Positions 1 through 6,811 of a stretch of 9,199 nt of DNA are shown here, in pieces. The DNA comes from Chloroflexi bacterium RBG_16_72_14 (GTDB lineage Bacteria > Chloroflexota > Limnocylindria > Limnocylindrales > CSP1-4). Made by a program: the position numbers and the translations under genes. The notes beneath the pieces are model-generated. The model was not told where the DNA came from. It did no database searches and saw nothing but the letters and a program-made list of their open reading frames with translations. Location of the stretch: assembly GCA_001797035.1 (NCBI GenBank), contig MGOE01000071.1, forward strand, positions 98,194 to 107,392. Direction: 5' to 3'. Numbering within the stretch: the first letter of the stretch is position 1; every line of letters begins with the position of its first letter.

Positions 1-23
1 GCCGTCCTGGGCTGAGCGACGAC

Positions 24-521
24 CTACGCCGCGTCCGACGCTGGAGGAGCGTCGCCGTCGGCGCCCTGCCCGTTCGGCCCCGGGGCCGGCGTCTGCTCGG
101 TCGGGATCGCGGACATCGCGTGGACGAGGTCCGAGGTCGAGATCACGCCGATCGGCAGCGTCTCGTCCTCGTCCGCGACCACGACCAGCCGGTGCACGTG
201 ATGGCGCTCCATCTTGCGCGCGGCGAGGGCGAGCGGGGTGTCCCGGTGGACGGAGAGCGCCGGGCTGGTCATCAGGTGCTTCACGCGCAGCTCGGCCCAG
301 TTGGCCCACAGGTACTCGGTCGCCCGGGCCCGCAGGAGGTCCGTCTGGCTGATCACGCCGACCAGGGTGCCCGCGCCATCGACGACGGGCAGCCCGGCGA
401 CGTGGTGCCGGTCGATGAGCTCGGCGGCCACGGCGATCGGGGCGTCCGCCTGGACGACGACCGGCTCGAGCGCCATCAGGTCACCGACGATGCGTGGGGC
501 GTGCGACGAGACGAGGTTCAC
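24..521 (-). CDS. Two-CBS-domain protein
   Basis: Protein of 165 aa made almost entirely of a tandem CBS pair (Bateman module). CBS1 spans about residues 11-66 and contains GVISQTDL (55-62). CBS2 spans about 80-137 and contains GVISTSDL (125-132). The S/T-x-x-D signature in both usually contacts the ribose or phosphate of bound AMP, ATP or a similar nucleotide. A Pro/Ala/Gly-rich tail (about 139-165) looks disordered. There is no attached catalytic or DNA-binding domain, so it is probably a cytoplasmic energy-state sensor acting on a partner protein; this is inference. I chose the GTG at 521 because GGAGG sits 7 nt upstream. The frame stays open to 761, but that extension is Arg/Gly/Pro-rich and resembles no domain. 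The gene lies 332 nt downstream of the hydrogenase operon on the same strand, so it may be read through from it or have its own promoter. No partner can be named from sequence alone. Confidence 0.88.
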   Translation of the reverse strand: MNLVSSHAPRIVGDLMALEPVVVQADAPIAVAAELIDRHHVAGLPVVDGAGTLVGVISQTDLLRARATEYLWANWAELRVKHLMTSPALSVHRDTPLALAARKMERHHVHRLVVVADEDETLPIGVISTSDLVHAMSAIPTEQTPAPGPNGQGADGDAPPASDAA

Positions 522-533
522 GCGTGGTCCTCC

Positions 534-549
534 GCGGGCGTTCGCCCGC
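534..549. promoter_or_regulatory. Perfect inverted repeat next to the CBS gene ribosome binding site
   Basis: GCGGGCG, a TT loop, then CGCCCGC forms a perfect 7-bp GC hairpin. Read on the minus strand, it ends directly beside the GGAGG (529-533) of the CBS-domain gene. It could occlude the ribosome binding site, serve as a short terminator-like stem, or be chance in GC-rich DNA. No T-run follows it on either strand. Confidence 0.35.
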
Positions 550-853
550 CAATCGCTGTCACCCGCAAGCGTGATCGAGCCCGCGCGCATGCCCGAGGGC
601 GAGGGGGCCCGAAGGCCATGGGCCGATGGTCGCCCGGCCGCGGGCGGGGTCCCGCGCCGCCGGTCAGCGAGGTCCCGCGCCGCGGTTCGCCCGAGGGGCG
701 CAACCCGTCCGCGCTCCGCCGGCCCGCCACGGAGGGGGGCGCCTAGCCGCGACGTCGGCACGGGGCCGGTTCGTCGCGTCGTGCGCCGGTTGAGTCGGGG
801 GCGACCGATCGGAGCGGGAGCAGGCCGCGGCGGGTCGCGGAGGCGCCGGCCGC
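550..853. other. Intergenic stretch with no recognisable gene
   Basis: This lies between the start of the CBS gene (with its hairpin) and the end of the hydrogenase protease gene. Open frames run through it on both strands, but their translations are Arg/Pro/Gly-rich, lack a plausible ribosome binding site and show no domain. I see no clear T-tailed terminator after the protease stop and no strong promoter for the CBS gene. A 6-bp inverted pair (GCGACC near 801, GGTCGC near 834) is the only possible stem, and it is weak. Confidence 0.5.
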
Positions 854-1375
854 CTACCCGGTGGTGGCAGGCCCCTCGGCCGGAACGTGGGTGAGCCGTG
901 ACAGCTCCGCGGTGATCGCCGCCTGGAACGCCGGCATGTTGAGCCGGACCGAGCGCGACAGCGGCCGCCCGTAGCCGAACCGGCGTCCGCCGATGCCAAC
1001 GAACGTGCCCTCGGGCAGGCCGCCCGGGCGCATGACCTGCGCAAGGCCCAGGACCTGGTCCACCGGCAGCTCGTGGGAGGAGCGCGGGGCGGGCGCGGCG
1101 GGGTCCGCCACGATGTCGCGGATGGACAGCGTCACGACGTGGCCGGGGGCGATCCCCACGGCCGCGTCCACGACCAGGGCCACCTCGCCCTGCGGCACGT
1201 CAATCAGGTCCTCCACCCGGAGGTGGCCGCAGCGGCGCACCTCGAGGCGCTCGAGCATGGCCGACGGCAGTGACGGCAGCAGCGTGGCGATGGCGGACAG
1301 GGCGACGCCGTCGTCGCCACGATCCGCGTTGCCGCAGACCAGCAGGCGGACGGACGGCGGCGCGAGCTGGGTCAT
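854..1375 (-). CDS. [NiFe] hydrogenase maturation endopeptidase (M52/HycI-HyaD family)
   Basis: Protein of 173 aa, close to the usual 150-190 aa for this family. After the Ni-Fe site is loaded, these proteases remove a short C-terminal extension from the hydrogenase large subunit, which allows folding and pairing with the small subunit. Visible family marks are the N-terminal GNADRGDDGVA (residues 15-25), the VVDAAVGIAPG segment (68-78) and SHELP (100-104). By alignment from memory with E. coli HybD and HycI, D22, D70 and H101 match the three metal-binding residues. The C-terminal FVGIGGRRFGYGRPLS is also typical. The ATG at 1375 overlaps the large-subunit TGA in an ATGA arrangement and has a GGAGGGG ribosome binding site just upstream. 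The frame extends to 1444, but only as a shadow inside the large-subunit gene. The substrate is almost certainly the protein encoded immediately upstream, whose C-terminus carries a tail after the last Cys-x-x-His. Confidence 0.93.
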   Translation of the reverse strand: MTQLAPPSVRLLVCGNADRGDDGVALSAIATLLPSLPSAMLERLEVRRCGHLRVEDLIDVPQGEVALVVDAAVGIAPGHVVTLSIRDIVADPAAPAPRSSHELPVDQVLGLAQVMRPGGLPEGTFVGIGGRRFGYGRPLSRSVRLNMPAFQAAITAELSRLTHVPAEGPATTG

Positions 1376-2727
1376 CCCGTCCCCTCCTCGGCCCCCGCGT
1401 CCACGATCGAGAGATCGAGGAAGTGGGTGGCGCAGCTGATGCACGGGTCATATGCCCGGATCAGCATCTCGAGGCGCCTGGTGGCCTCGGCGTGCGGCAG
1501 GTCGAGGACGCTCGGAGCGAACGCCGCGAGGTCGGCCTCGATGGCGCCCTGGTTCTGGCTGGTCGGCGGGACGATCTGGGCGTGCGTGACGTGCCCCTGC
1601 TCGTCCACCTCGTAGCGGTGGTGGAGGAGGCCGCGCGGGGCCTCCGTGGACCAGGCGGCCACCCCGGCCCGGGGCGTGAACGCGACCCGCGGCTCGGCGG
1701 GCGGCCGGTAGCCGTCGATGAGGTCGCGCGCCTCGGCGCACGCGTGGAGGAGCTCGACGGCGCGCGCGACGATCGAGCGGTGGATGTTGACCCGGATCGC
1801 GTCCCGGAGCCCGGTCGCCGCGAGGGCCTCGGACGCCAGCGGGTGCAGCTGGTCCGCGGCGAGGGCGATCCGCGCCGTCGGGCCGAGCAGGTACACCGCC
1901 CCGTCGTGGGTCCGAGCATGCAGGGCGTTGGTCCCCTCCACCTGCTGCTCCGCGAACGCCTCGCGCCACGCCCCGGGCGCAAGGTCCAGGCCGTCCGTGG
2001 ACACGATCCGGCCGTCGTTGAAGGGGTACTCCGCCGGGTGGCGCATGGCGACCAGCGGCTGCGGGTGCTCGAGCGCCGGCGGGTCCCACGAGGCGACGAG
2101 GCGCACGGTCTCCCGGGCCTGCTCGACGGTTTCGTCCAGTGCCCGCCGGATGCCGTCCAGGTCGGTGCGGCGCGGGGCCCGCGAGAAGCCGCCGACCCGG
2201 ACCGAGATCGGGTGGACCGGCCGCCCGCCGAGGGCCGCGATCAGCTGGTTGCCCAGCCGCTTGATCGACAGCCCCTGCTCGACGACCGCGCGGTGGTCGG
2301 CCGCCATCGCCAGCGCGGAGGGGTAGCCCAGGTAGTCGGGGGCGTGGAGGAGGTACACGTGGAGCGCGTGGCTCTGGATCCACTCGCCGCAGTACAGCAG
2401 GCGCCGCAGGGCCCGGACGGACGGGTCGATCTCGATCCCGTACAGGTCCTCGAACCCGTGGACCGCGGACATCTGGTACGCGATCGGGCAGATGCCGCAG
2501 ATCCGCGCGACGATGTCGATCACCTCGTCGCCGGTCCGTCCCACGACCAGGCGCTCGAAGTAGCGCGGCGCCTCGAAGATCTTGAGCCGGGCCTCCACGA
2601 CCTCCGTGCCCCGGACGCGCAGCTGGAGGGTCCCCTCGCCCTCGACCCGCGTCAGGTACTCGACCCGGAACTCGCGCTCGGCGCCGGGCGCGGCGACGGA
2701 CAGGGTCCCGCCGTCATCGCCGTGCAT
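1372..2727 (-). CDS. hyhL: Group 3b [NiFe] hydrogenase large (alpha, Ni-Fe) subunit
   Basis: Protein of 451 aa holding the Ni-Fe active site of a soluble bidirectional hydrogenase. The four nickel-binding cysteines are C77 and C80 (RICGIC) and C429 and C432 (AYDPCISCATH). E29 in RVEGEG matches the conserved glutamate of the proton path. Stretches such as SHALHVYLLHAPDYLGY (119-135) and WSTEAPRGLL (359-368) strongly resemble archaeal sulfhydrogenase alpha subunits, placing it in group 3b. Residues after H435 (16 aa, to G451) form the extension expected to be removed by the protease encoded next. The residue four after C80, where many [NiFe] enzymes have His, is Tyr84. The ATG at 2727 is preceded by AAGGAAGGAG at good spacing and overlaps the small-subunit gene by 14 nt. 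The longer open frame to 2901 is a shadow of that gene. The symbol follows common group 3b usage. Confidence 0.96.
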   Translation of the reverse strand: MHGDDGGTLSVAAPGAEREFRVEYLTRVEGEGTLQLRVRGTEVVEARLKIFEAPRYFERLVVGRTGDEVIDIVARICGICPIAYQMSAVHGFEDLYGIEIDPSVRALRRLLYCGEWIQSHALHVYLLHAPDYLGYPSALAMAADHRAVVEQGLSIKRLGNQLIAALGGRPVHPISVRVGGFSRAPRRTDLDGIRRALDETVEQARETVRLVASWDPPALEHPQPLVAMRHPAEYPFNDGRIVSTDGLDLAPGAWREAFAEQQVEGTNALHARTHDGAVYLLGPTARIALAADQLHPLASEALAATGLRDAIRVNIHRSIVARAVELLHACAEARDLIDGYRPPAEPRVAFTPRAGVAAWSTEAPRGLLHHRYEVDEQGHVTHAQIVPPTSQNQGAIEADLAAFAPSVLDLPHAEATRRLEMLIRAYDPCISCATHFLDLSIVDAGAEEGTG

Positions 2728-3562
2728 CGCCGACTCCTTCCTTCGTCGCCGGACCACCCGGCGTCCGTCCCGGCGGGCCCCCGTGCTGGTCCACGATCGA
2801 GCGGAACGGCGGCGTCCAGGCCGTGAACCCGGCGAACAGCCGCGCCACGTCCGCCGGCCCGGTGGTGCGCTCCGCGAATGTCCTGGCCAGGCTCTCGGCA
2901 TGCGGCTGCTCGCGCGGGCCGAAGCACCCGTAGCAGCCGCGCCCGAACGCCGGGCACAGCGCCCCGCAGCCCGTCTGGGTCAGCGGGCCGAGGCACGGCG
3001 TCCCGGTCGCCACCATCACGCACACGTAGCCACGCCGCTTGCACTCGAGGCATACGGCCTCCTCGCGGATCTGCGGCCGGCGGCCGACCAGGAGCGCGGC
3101 CAGCAGCTCGCGCAGGTGGTCGGCGCTGATCGGGCAGCCCACGAGCTGGGCATCCACCTTCACGTGGTCGCTGATCGGCGTGGCGGTGTCCAGCGACTCC
3201 ACCAGCTCCGGCCGGGGGTAGACCGCGGTCCGGAACGCGTCGTGATCGGACCAGTTGCGCAGCGCCTGGATGCCGCCGGCGGTGGCACAGGCGCCGATCG
3301 TCACCAGCGTCTTCGCCTGGCGGCGCAGCTCCACGATCTCGGCGGCCTGGTCCGGGGAGCTCACCGAGCCCTCGACCAGCAGCACGTCATAGGGCCCGGC
3401 CGAGCGCAGCGAGCTCGCCTCCGGGAACTCCACGATGTCGAGACGCTCGGCGATCGCGAGCAGCTCCTCCTCGAGGTCGAGGATGGTCAGCTGGCAGCCG
3501 TCGCAGGACGCGAGCTTGGCCACGCCGACGCGCAGCCGGCTGCGGGCACCTCGGGTCGTCAT
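2714..3562 (-). CDS. hyhS: Group 3b [NiFe] hydrogenase small (delta) subunit
   Basis: Protein of 282 aa carrying electrons between the flavin/Fe-S module and the Ni-Fe site. It has exactly twelve obvious cluster cysteines, enough for three [4Fe-4S] clusters. The proximal set is C20 and C23 (KLASCDGCQLT), C92 (GACA) and C143 (GCPI). The remaining eight are C171, C174, C181, C190, C199, C203, C210 and C213, in a ferredoxin-like C-terminal half. It has no twin-arginine signal and no membrane anchor, as expected for a cytoplasmic group 3 enzyme. The last 25 or so residues are Gly/Pro-rich and probably flexible. The ATG at 3562 shares one base with the stop of the preceding fusion gene (TGATG) and has GGGAGGG six nt upstream, inside that gene. 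The 3' end overlaps the large-subunit start by 14 nt, which suggests coupled translation of the two catalytic subunits in equal amounts. Confidence 0.95.
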   Translation of the reverse strand: MTTRGARSRLRVGVAKLASCDGCQLTILDLEEELLAIAERLDIVEFPEASSLRSAGPYDVLLVEGSVSSPDQAAEIVELRRQAKTLVTIGACATAGGIQALRNWSDHDAFRTAVYPRPELVESLDTATPISDHVKVDAQLVGCPISADHLRELLAALLVGRRPQIREEAVCLECKRRGYVCVMVATGTPCLGPLTQTGCGALCPAFGRGCYGCFGPREQPHAESLARTFAERTTGPADVARLFAGFTAWTPPFRSIVDQHGGPPGRTPGGPATKEGVGDARR

Positions 3563-5604
3563 CAGATGCCCTCCCGGCCGAGCAGGTCGCCGAGCTGTGG
3601 CAGCGAGAAGACCGGGCCGTCACGGCACACGAACAGGCGGCCCACCTGGCAGTGCCCGCACAGCCCGATGCCGCACTCCATGTGCCGCTCGAGGGTGACG
3701 AAGATCCGCTCCGAGGACAGGTCGCGGGCCTCGAGGGCCTCGGCCGTGGCCTCCATCATCCGCTCCGGGCCGCACACGAAGCCGAAGCTCCGCGATCCGT
3801 CCCACGTCGCGCGGTCGATCAGGTGCGTGACCACGCCGACCGGCCCGGTCCACTCCTCGCCCGCGCGGTCGACGATCAGCTGGACGTCGATGTCGCCGCG
3901 GGCCGCGAGGCCGCGCAGCTCCTCGCGGTACAGCTGGTCGGCCGGGGTCCGGGCGCCGTAGTAGAGGTGGATCGTGCCGAACCGGTTGCGCTGGGCGATC
4001 AGGGCGTCTATCAACGGCCGCAGCGGCGCCAGTCCGATGCCGCCCGTGACGACGACGACGTCGTGGCCGACGGCCCGGTCGACCGGCCAGGCGGTGCCCA
4101 GCGGGCCGCGGAGGCCGACCTGGTCGCCGGTCGAGAGGCTGGTCAGCGCGGCGGTCGCCGGCCCGGCGGCCCGGATCGTGAGCTCGATCGTGTCCCGGCC
4201 GAACCGGGAGATCGAGATCGGCAGCGGCGGGAACGCGGGCAGCGCGACCATCGCGAACTGGCCCGGCCGCCCGGCGAGGAACGCCGGGTCGAGGTCGCCG
4301 AGGACGAGCGTTGTGACGTCGGACGTCTCGGGACGCTTGGCGACGACCCGTCCGGTCACGTAGTCGCCCGGGGTGGTGGCGACCGGCAGCACCGGCGCAG
4401 CTTCCGCGCGCGTCGCCAGCGGCGGCGCGATGGCCATCAGCTCCGCCCGGACATCGATGCCCACCGGGCACCAGGCGATGCAGCGCCCGCACCCGACGCA
4501 CCCGAACGTCCCGAACTGGTCGATCCAGGTCGCGAACTTGTGGGTCAGCCACTGCCGGTAGCGGTCCCGGTAGCGGGTCCGGAAGTTGCCGCCGGCGACC
4601 TTGGCGAACCCGACCGTGAAGCAGGAGTCCCAGACCCGGTCCGAGGCCGACACCTTGCCGTCGAGATCGGATCGCTGGACGACGCTGGAGCAGAAGCAGG
4701 TCGGGCAGACAAGGGTGCAGTTGGCGCAGGCCAGGCAGCGGTCCGCGATCTCCACCCAGTGCGGGCTGTCCCACTGCGCGAGCAGGCGGTCGTGGAGCCC
4801 GGCCGTGGGCACCGGGTCGCCCATCGCCGCCGCGACCCGGGCGACCGCGTCCGAGGCCTCGACGACGAGGCCGGCGTCCGCCGCCCGGACGGGCAGCCGC
4901 GCGATGAGGTCGGTGCCCTCGGGTGAGCCGGCCCGGACGACGAACCCGTCGTCCACCTCGGTCATCACCAGGTCGTAGCCGCCGCGGGCCTCGGGACCCG
5001 TCCCCATCGAGATGCAGAAGCAGGTCGACGAGGCGGTGGTGCAGTTGACCGCGACGACCAGGACATTGCCCCGTCGGGCCCGGTAGTCCTCGTCGGTGAA
5101 CGGGCCGCCCAGGAACACGCGGTCCTGGACGCCGAGCGCCGCGAGCTCGCACGCCCGCACGCCAATCAGCGCCAGCCGCGCCGGCTCGGTGGGGGCGGCG
5201 TCGAACGTGACGGCGCCGCCGTCCCGGCGGCCGACGCTCAGCTGCGCCCGCGGCGGGAACATCCAGCGCTTCGGACCTTGCGGCCCGACCGTGTAGTCGA
5301 ACACCCGCCGGTTGGCGTGGGTCACGAGCCGGTAGCTGCCCGGCGCCTGGACGTCGCCGACGCCGGCCGGCAGGTCGTCGGCCGAGGCGATCTCGGCGAA
5401 CAGGATCGTGCCGTCCTCGACCGTCGGGCCGATGACGGTGCGGCCGTCGGAGCGGAGCAGGTCGATCAGCACCCCGAGGTTCGCGCGGGCGAGGAACCAC
5501 GGCCCGGCGGCGGGCAGGGACGCCACGGCCGAGGCGGCAGGTCCGGAGGTGGGGGCGGGGGCGGCGCTCGGCCAGGACGGGAACGGCGAGCGATCGTCGC
5601 TCAC
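3562..5604 (-). CDS. Fused beta-gamma electron-transfer subunit of group 3b hydrogenase (Fe-S plus FAD/NAD(P) module)
   Basis: One continuous frame of 680 aa covers what are separate beta and gamma proteins in Pyrococcus-type enzymes. The N-terminal half (about 1-400) is an Fe-S beta subunit related to AsrA-like proteins. It has VRACEL near 150, a Cys-rich CFC near 195-197, and two [4Fe-4S] motifs: CxxCxxCxxxCP at C290, C293, C296, C300 and at C369, C372, C375, C379. A Pro/Ala-rich linker (about 390-412) leads to a ferredoxin-reductase-like gamma half with an FAD segment ending PISIS (462-466), an NAD(P) fold GGIGLAPLRP (521-530) and CGPERMM (611-617). A C-terminal [2Fe-2S] site follows at C644, C649, C652, C660. 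It would shuttle electrons between NAD(P)H and the small subunit. Start: GTG 5604 gives a GTGA overlap with the upstream gene. The adjacent GTG 5607 is equally possible, with GAGG 7 nt away. A GTG at 5631 lacks a properly spaced site. Cofactor preference (NADP or NAD) cannot be read safely. Confidence 0.93.
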   Translation of the reverse strand: MSDDRSPFPSWPSAAPAPTSGPAASAVASLPAAGPWFLARANLGVLIDLLRSDGRTVIGPTVEDGTILFAEIASADDLPAGVGDVQAPGSYRLVTHANRRVFDYTVGPQGPKRWMFPPRAQLSVGRRDGGAVTFDAAPTEPARLALIGVRACELAALGVQDRVFLGGPFTDEDYRARRGNVLVVAVNCTTASSTCFCISMGTGPEARGGYDLVMTEVDDGFVVRAGSPEGTDLIARLPVRAADAGLVVEASDAVARVAAAMGDPVPTAGLHDRLLAQWDSPHWVEIADRCLACANCTLVCPTCFCSSVVQRSDLDGKVSASDRVWDSCFTVGFAKVAGGNFRTRYRDRYRQWLTHKFATWIDQFGTFGCVGCGRCIAWCPVGIDVRAELMAIAPPLATRAEAAPVLPVATTPGDYVTGRVVAKRPETSDVTTLVLGDLDPAFLAGRPGQFAMVALPAFPPLPISISRFGRDTIELTIRAAGPATAALTSLSTGDQVGLRGPLGTAWPVDRAVGHDVVVVTGGIGLAPLRPLIDALIAQRNRFGTIHLYYGARTPADQLYREELRGLAARGDIDVQLIVDRAGEEWTGPVGVVTHLIDRATWDGSRSFGFVCGPERMMEATAEALEARDLSSERIFVTLERHMECGIGLCGHCQVGRLFVCRDGPVFSLPQLGDLLGREGI

Positions 5605-6116
5605 CACGGCGAGACCTCGTGACGGCCCCACTCCTCGCGAGCGAACAGGTCGAGCAGCTGGAGGCGGGTCGCGGACAGCCGACGCGCGACGGCCTGGAGC
5701 AGGCGCGGGTAGACGGAGGCGGCCAGCGCGTGGTCGGACCGCAGGAGCGCGCGCAGCCGCTCGCCCTGCAGCTCCAGGAGGCGGACGGGCTCGATCGCGA
5801 TCGCGTTCGCGGTGCCACGGTGCGGTGGCACCACCGCGGACCAGCCGATGACGTCGCCCGGCTCAACGGTCAGGATCGTGACCATGCCGCGCTCCGGGAC
5901 GAGCATCCGCAGCGCGACTCGGCCGGACAGCACGACCGAGAACGCCTCGGTGATGTGGCCCTCCTTGGTGAGCTCGGTCCCCGTGGGCACGTCCCGCAGC
6001 TCGGCGATCCCGGCAAGCCGGGCAACCGCCTCCGGGGACAGCCCTGCCCCGAACCAGGAGGCGCTGAGCGCCGCGATCGGATCCGCGGTGGGGGCAGGCG
6101 ACGTCGGGAGGGTCAT
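5601..6116 (-). CDS. Cyclic-nucleotide-binding-domain protein without DNA-binding domain
   Basis: Protein of 171 aa and first gene of the hydrogenase operon. Residues about 25-125 form one Crp/Fnr-type effector domain: beta-roll strands with PTGTELTKEGHITEAFSVVL (44-63), a turn GRVALRML, and EPGDVIGWSAVVPPHRGTA (85-103), where the phosphate-binding cassette would sit. An alpha-helical segment follows (about 118-160), like the Crp dimerisation helix. The protein then stops, so the winged helix-turn-helix of true Crp/Fnr regulators is absent. It therefore probably does not bind DNA itself. It may instead sense a ligand and act on the hydrogenase by protein contact; this is inference from position. 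The cassette lacks the classic FGE...RxA arrangement, so the ligand may not be cAMP. The ATG at 6116 has a GAGG about 10 nt upstream. Its TGA overlaps the GTG of the fused beta-gamma gene. Confidence 0.85.
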   Translation of the reverse strand: MTLPTSPAPTADPIAALSASWFGAGLSPEAVARLAGIAELRDVPTGTELTKEGHITEAFSVVLSGRVALRMLVPERGMVTILTVEPGDVIGWSAVVPPHRGTANAIAIEPVRLLELQGERLRALLRSDHALAASVYPRLLQAVARRLSATRLQLLDLFAREEWGRHEVSPW

Positions 6117-6319
6117 CGAGCGGCGACCTCACGTGGTCCGGGCCGGCGCGCACGAACGGGTCGCGCGCTCCGGGCCCGCGGGTTCATGCTCCGCCCGGCA
6201 CCGTCGGCGGTGGGAGTGCCGTCGGTCGCGGGGCTGCCGGGCCGGTCGGCCGGAGCGCCCTGCCGGACGGCCCACCCACACGGGGACGACGGCCCGCGGC
6301 GGTGGCATCGGCCCGTGAT
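6117..6319. other. Intergenic gap upstream of the hydrogenase operon
   Basis: This 203-nt gap lies between two minus-strand genes and is the likely place for the operon promoter if the operon is not read through from the 119-aa gene. I could not find a convincing -35/-10 pair. An imperfect palindrome, GACCTCACGTGGTC with a CACGTG core, sits at about 6127-6140, directly before the first hydrogenase-operon gene, and is a weak operator candidate. Confidence 0.35.
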
Positions 6320-6679
6320 TCAGCCAAGGCGGCGGAGCCGCGCGACGAGGTCCGCCTCGTCGAAGGGCCCCGGGTTCGGTTCCTCGCGGATCGCCTCGGG
6401 GTGGTGGCCGATGGCCACGATCTCGCGCTCGAGGGCGGTCCGCAGGTCGTCCGTGCCCAGGACGAGGACGCGGTCCACGTCGCCGATCCGGTGGGCGACC
6501 TCCGCGAGCGCCGGCGCCGTCTCCGTGGGGACGTGCGGGATCGGCAGCTGCAGGGAGGCGGGGTCACCCGTTGCCGTGCCGCGGACGACGATCGCTCGTC
6601 CGGGCTCGATCCAGACCACCGCGTTGACGCCGGTTCCGACCGGGCGGACCGCGGGACGGGTTCGTGTCGTTCCGTGCAT
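6320..6679 (-). CDS. Small uncharacterised protein, possibly of the eRF1-like (release-factor-fold) group
   Basis: Protein of 119 aa with no signal peptide, membrane segment or cysteine. Two blocks stand out: an N-terminal strand NAVVWIEPGRAIVVRG (19-34), and a C-terminal alpha/beta part with DRVLVLGTDDLRTALEREI (69-87), a following AIGHHPEAI and an end DLVARLRRLG. This order (AVVWI...A.V, then a buried VLVLG strand with a helix, then HHP) recalls short bacterial proteins annotated as eRF1-domain or translational-machinery proteins. The match is by memory and is only suggestive. The start ATG 6679 is well supported by AAGGAGA at six-nt spacing. The longer frame to 7003 runs antisense through the dehydrogenase gene and is not credible. 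It lies 203 nt upstream of, and co-directional with, the hydrogenase operon, so co-transcription is possible, and it is divergent from the dehydrogenase gene across 132 nt. Confidence 0.75.
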   Translation of the reverse strand: MHGTTRTRPAVRPVGTGVNAVVWIEPGRAIVVRGTATGDPASLQLPIPHVPTETAPALAEVAHRIGDVDRVLVLGTDDLRTALEREIVAIGHHPEAIREEPNPGPFDEADLVARLRRLG

Positions 6680-6776
6680 GGCTGCTCTCCTTCGGGCAAT
6701 GCCATCGTCGGGCCGATCGGGCTCCGCTTCGCCTGCCGTTCGTCCCGAACCGCGCGCCCGACGGTCCGCCCGTTCC

Positions 6777-6788
6777 GTGACCGGTCCC
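6777..6788. promoter_or_regulatory. Imperfect palindrome over the dehydrogenase -35 region
   Basis: GTGACC followed directly by GGTCCC is a 12-bp palindrome with one mismatched pair. It overlaps the proposed -35 box in the 132-nt divergent promoter region, so a repressor could bind here and affect one or both genes. A further GGGACC lies at 6806-6811 beside the start codon. It could be chance. Confidence 0.3.
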
Positions 6789-6805
6789 GGTGCCGGGGAT
6801 ACGCT
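6777..6805 (+). promoter_or_regulatory. Candidate leaderless promoter of the alcohol dehydrogenase gene
   Basis: GTGACC at 6777-6782 matches the TTGAC -35 pattern at four positions. It is followed by a 17-nt spacer and TACGCT (TAnnnT -10) at 6800-6805. Six bases later comes A6812, the A of the ATG, so transcription would begin at the start codon. There is no Shine-Dalgarno sequence at a usable distance, which supports a leaderless message. Confidence 0.6.
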
Positions 6806-6811
6806 GGGACC

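Noticed and set aside
522..761. N-terminal extension of the CBS protein to 761
   Set aside because: The extension is low-complexity and lies upstream of a GTG with a well-placed GGAGG, so it is an open but untranslated stretch.
1270..2826. Plus-strand open frame of 518 codons opposite the large-subunit gene
   Set aside because: Its translation is rich in Arg, Gly, Val and Asp with no domain, and it lies antisense to a gene with intact active-site motifs. Long antisense frames are expected at this GC content.
4370..4445. Frameshift or split gene between the beta and gamma halves
   Set aside because: The frame is open throughout with a smooth Pro/Ala-rich linker, no stop and no ribosome binding site for a second start. 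I take the fusion as real.
3652..4926. Plus-strand open frame of 424 codons opposite the beta-gamma gene
   Set aside because: It shows the same composition bias and no motif or ribosome binding site. It is the mirror of a well-supported gene.
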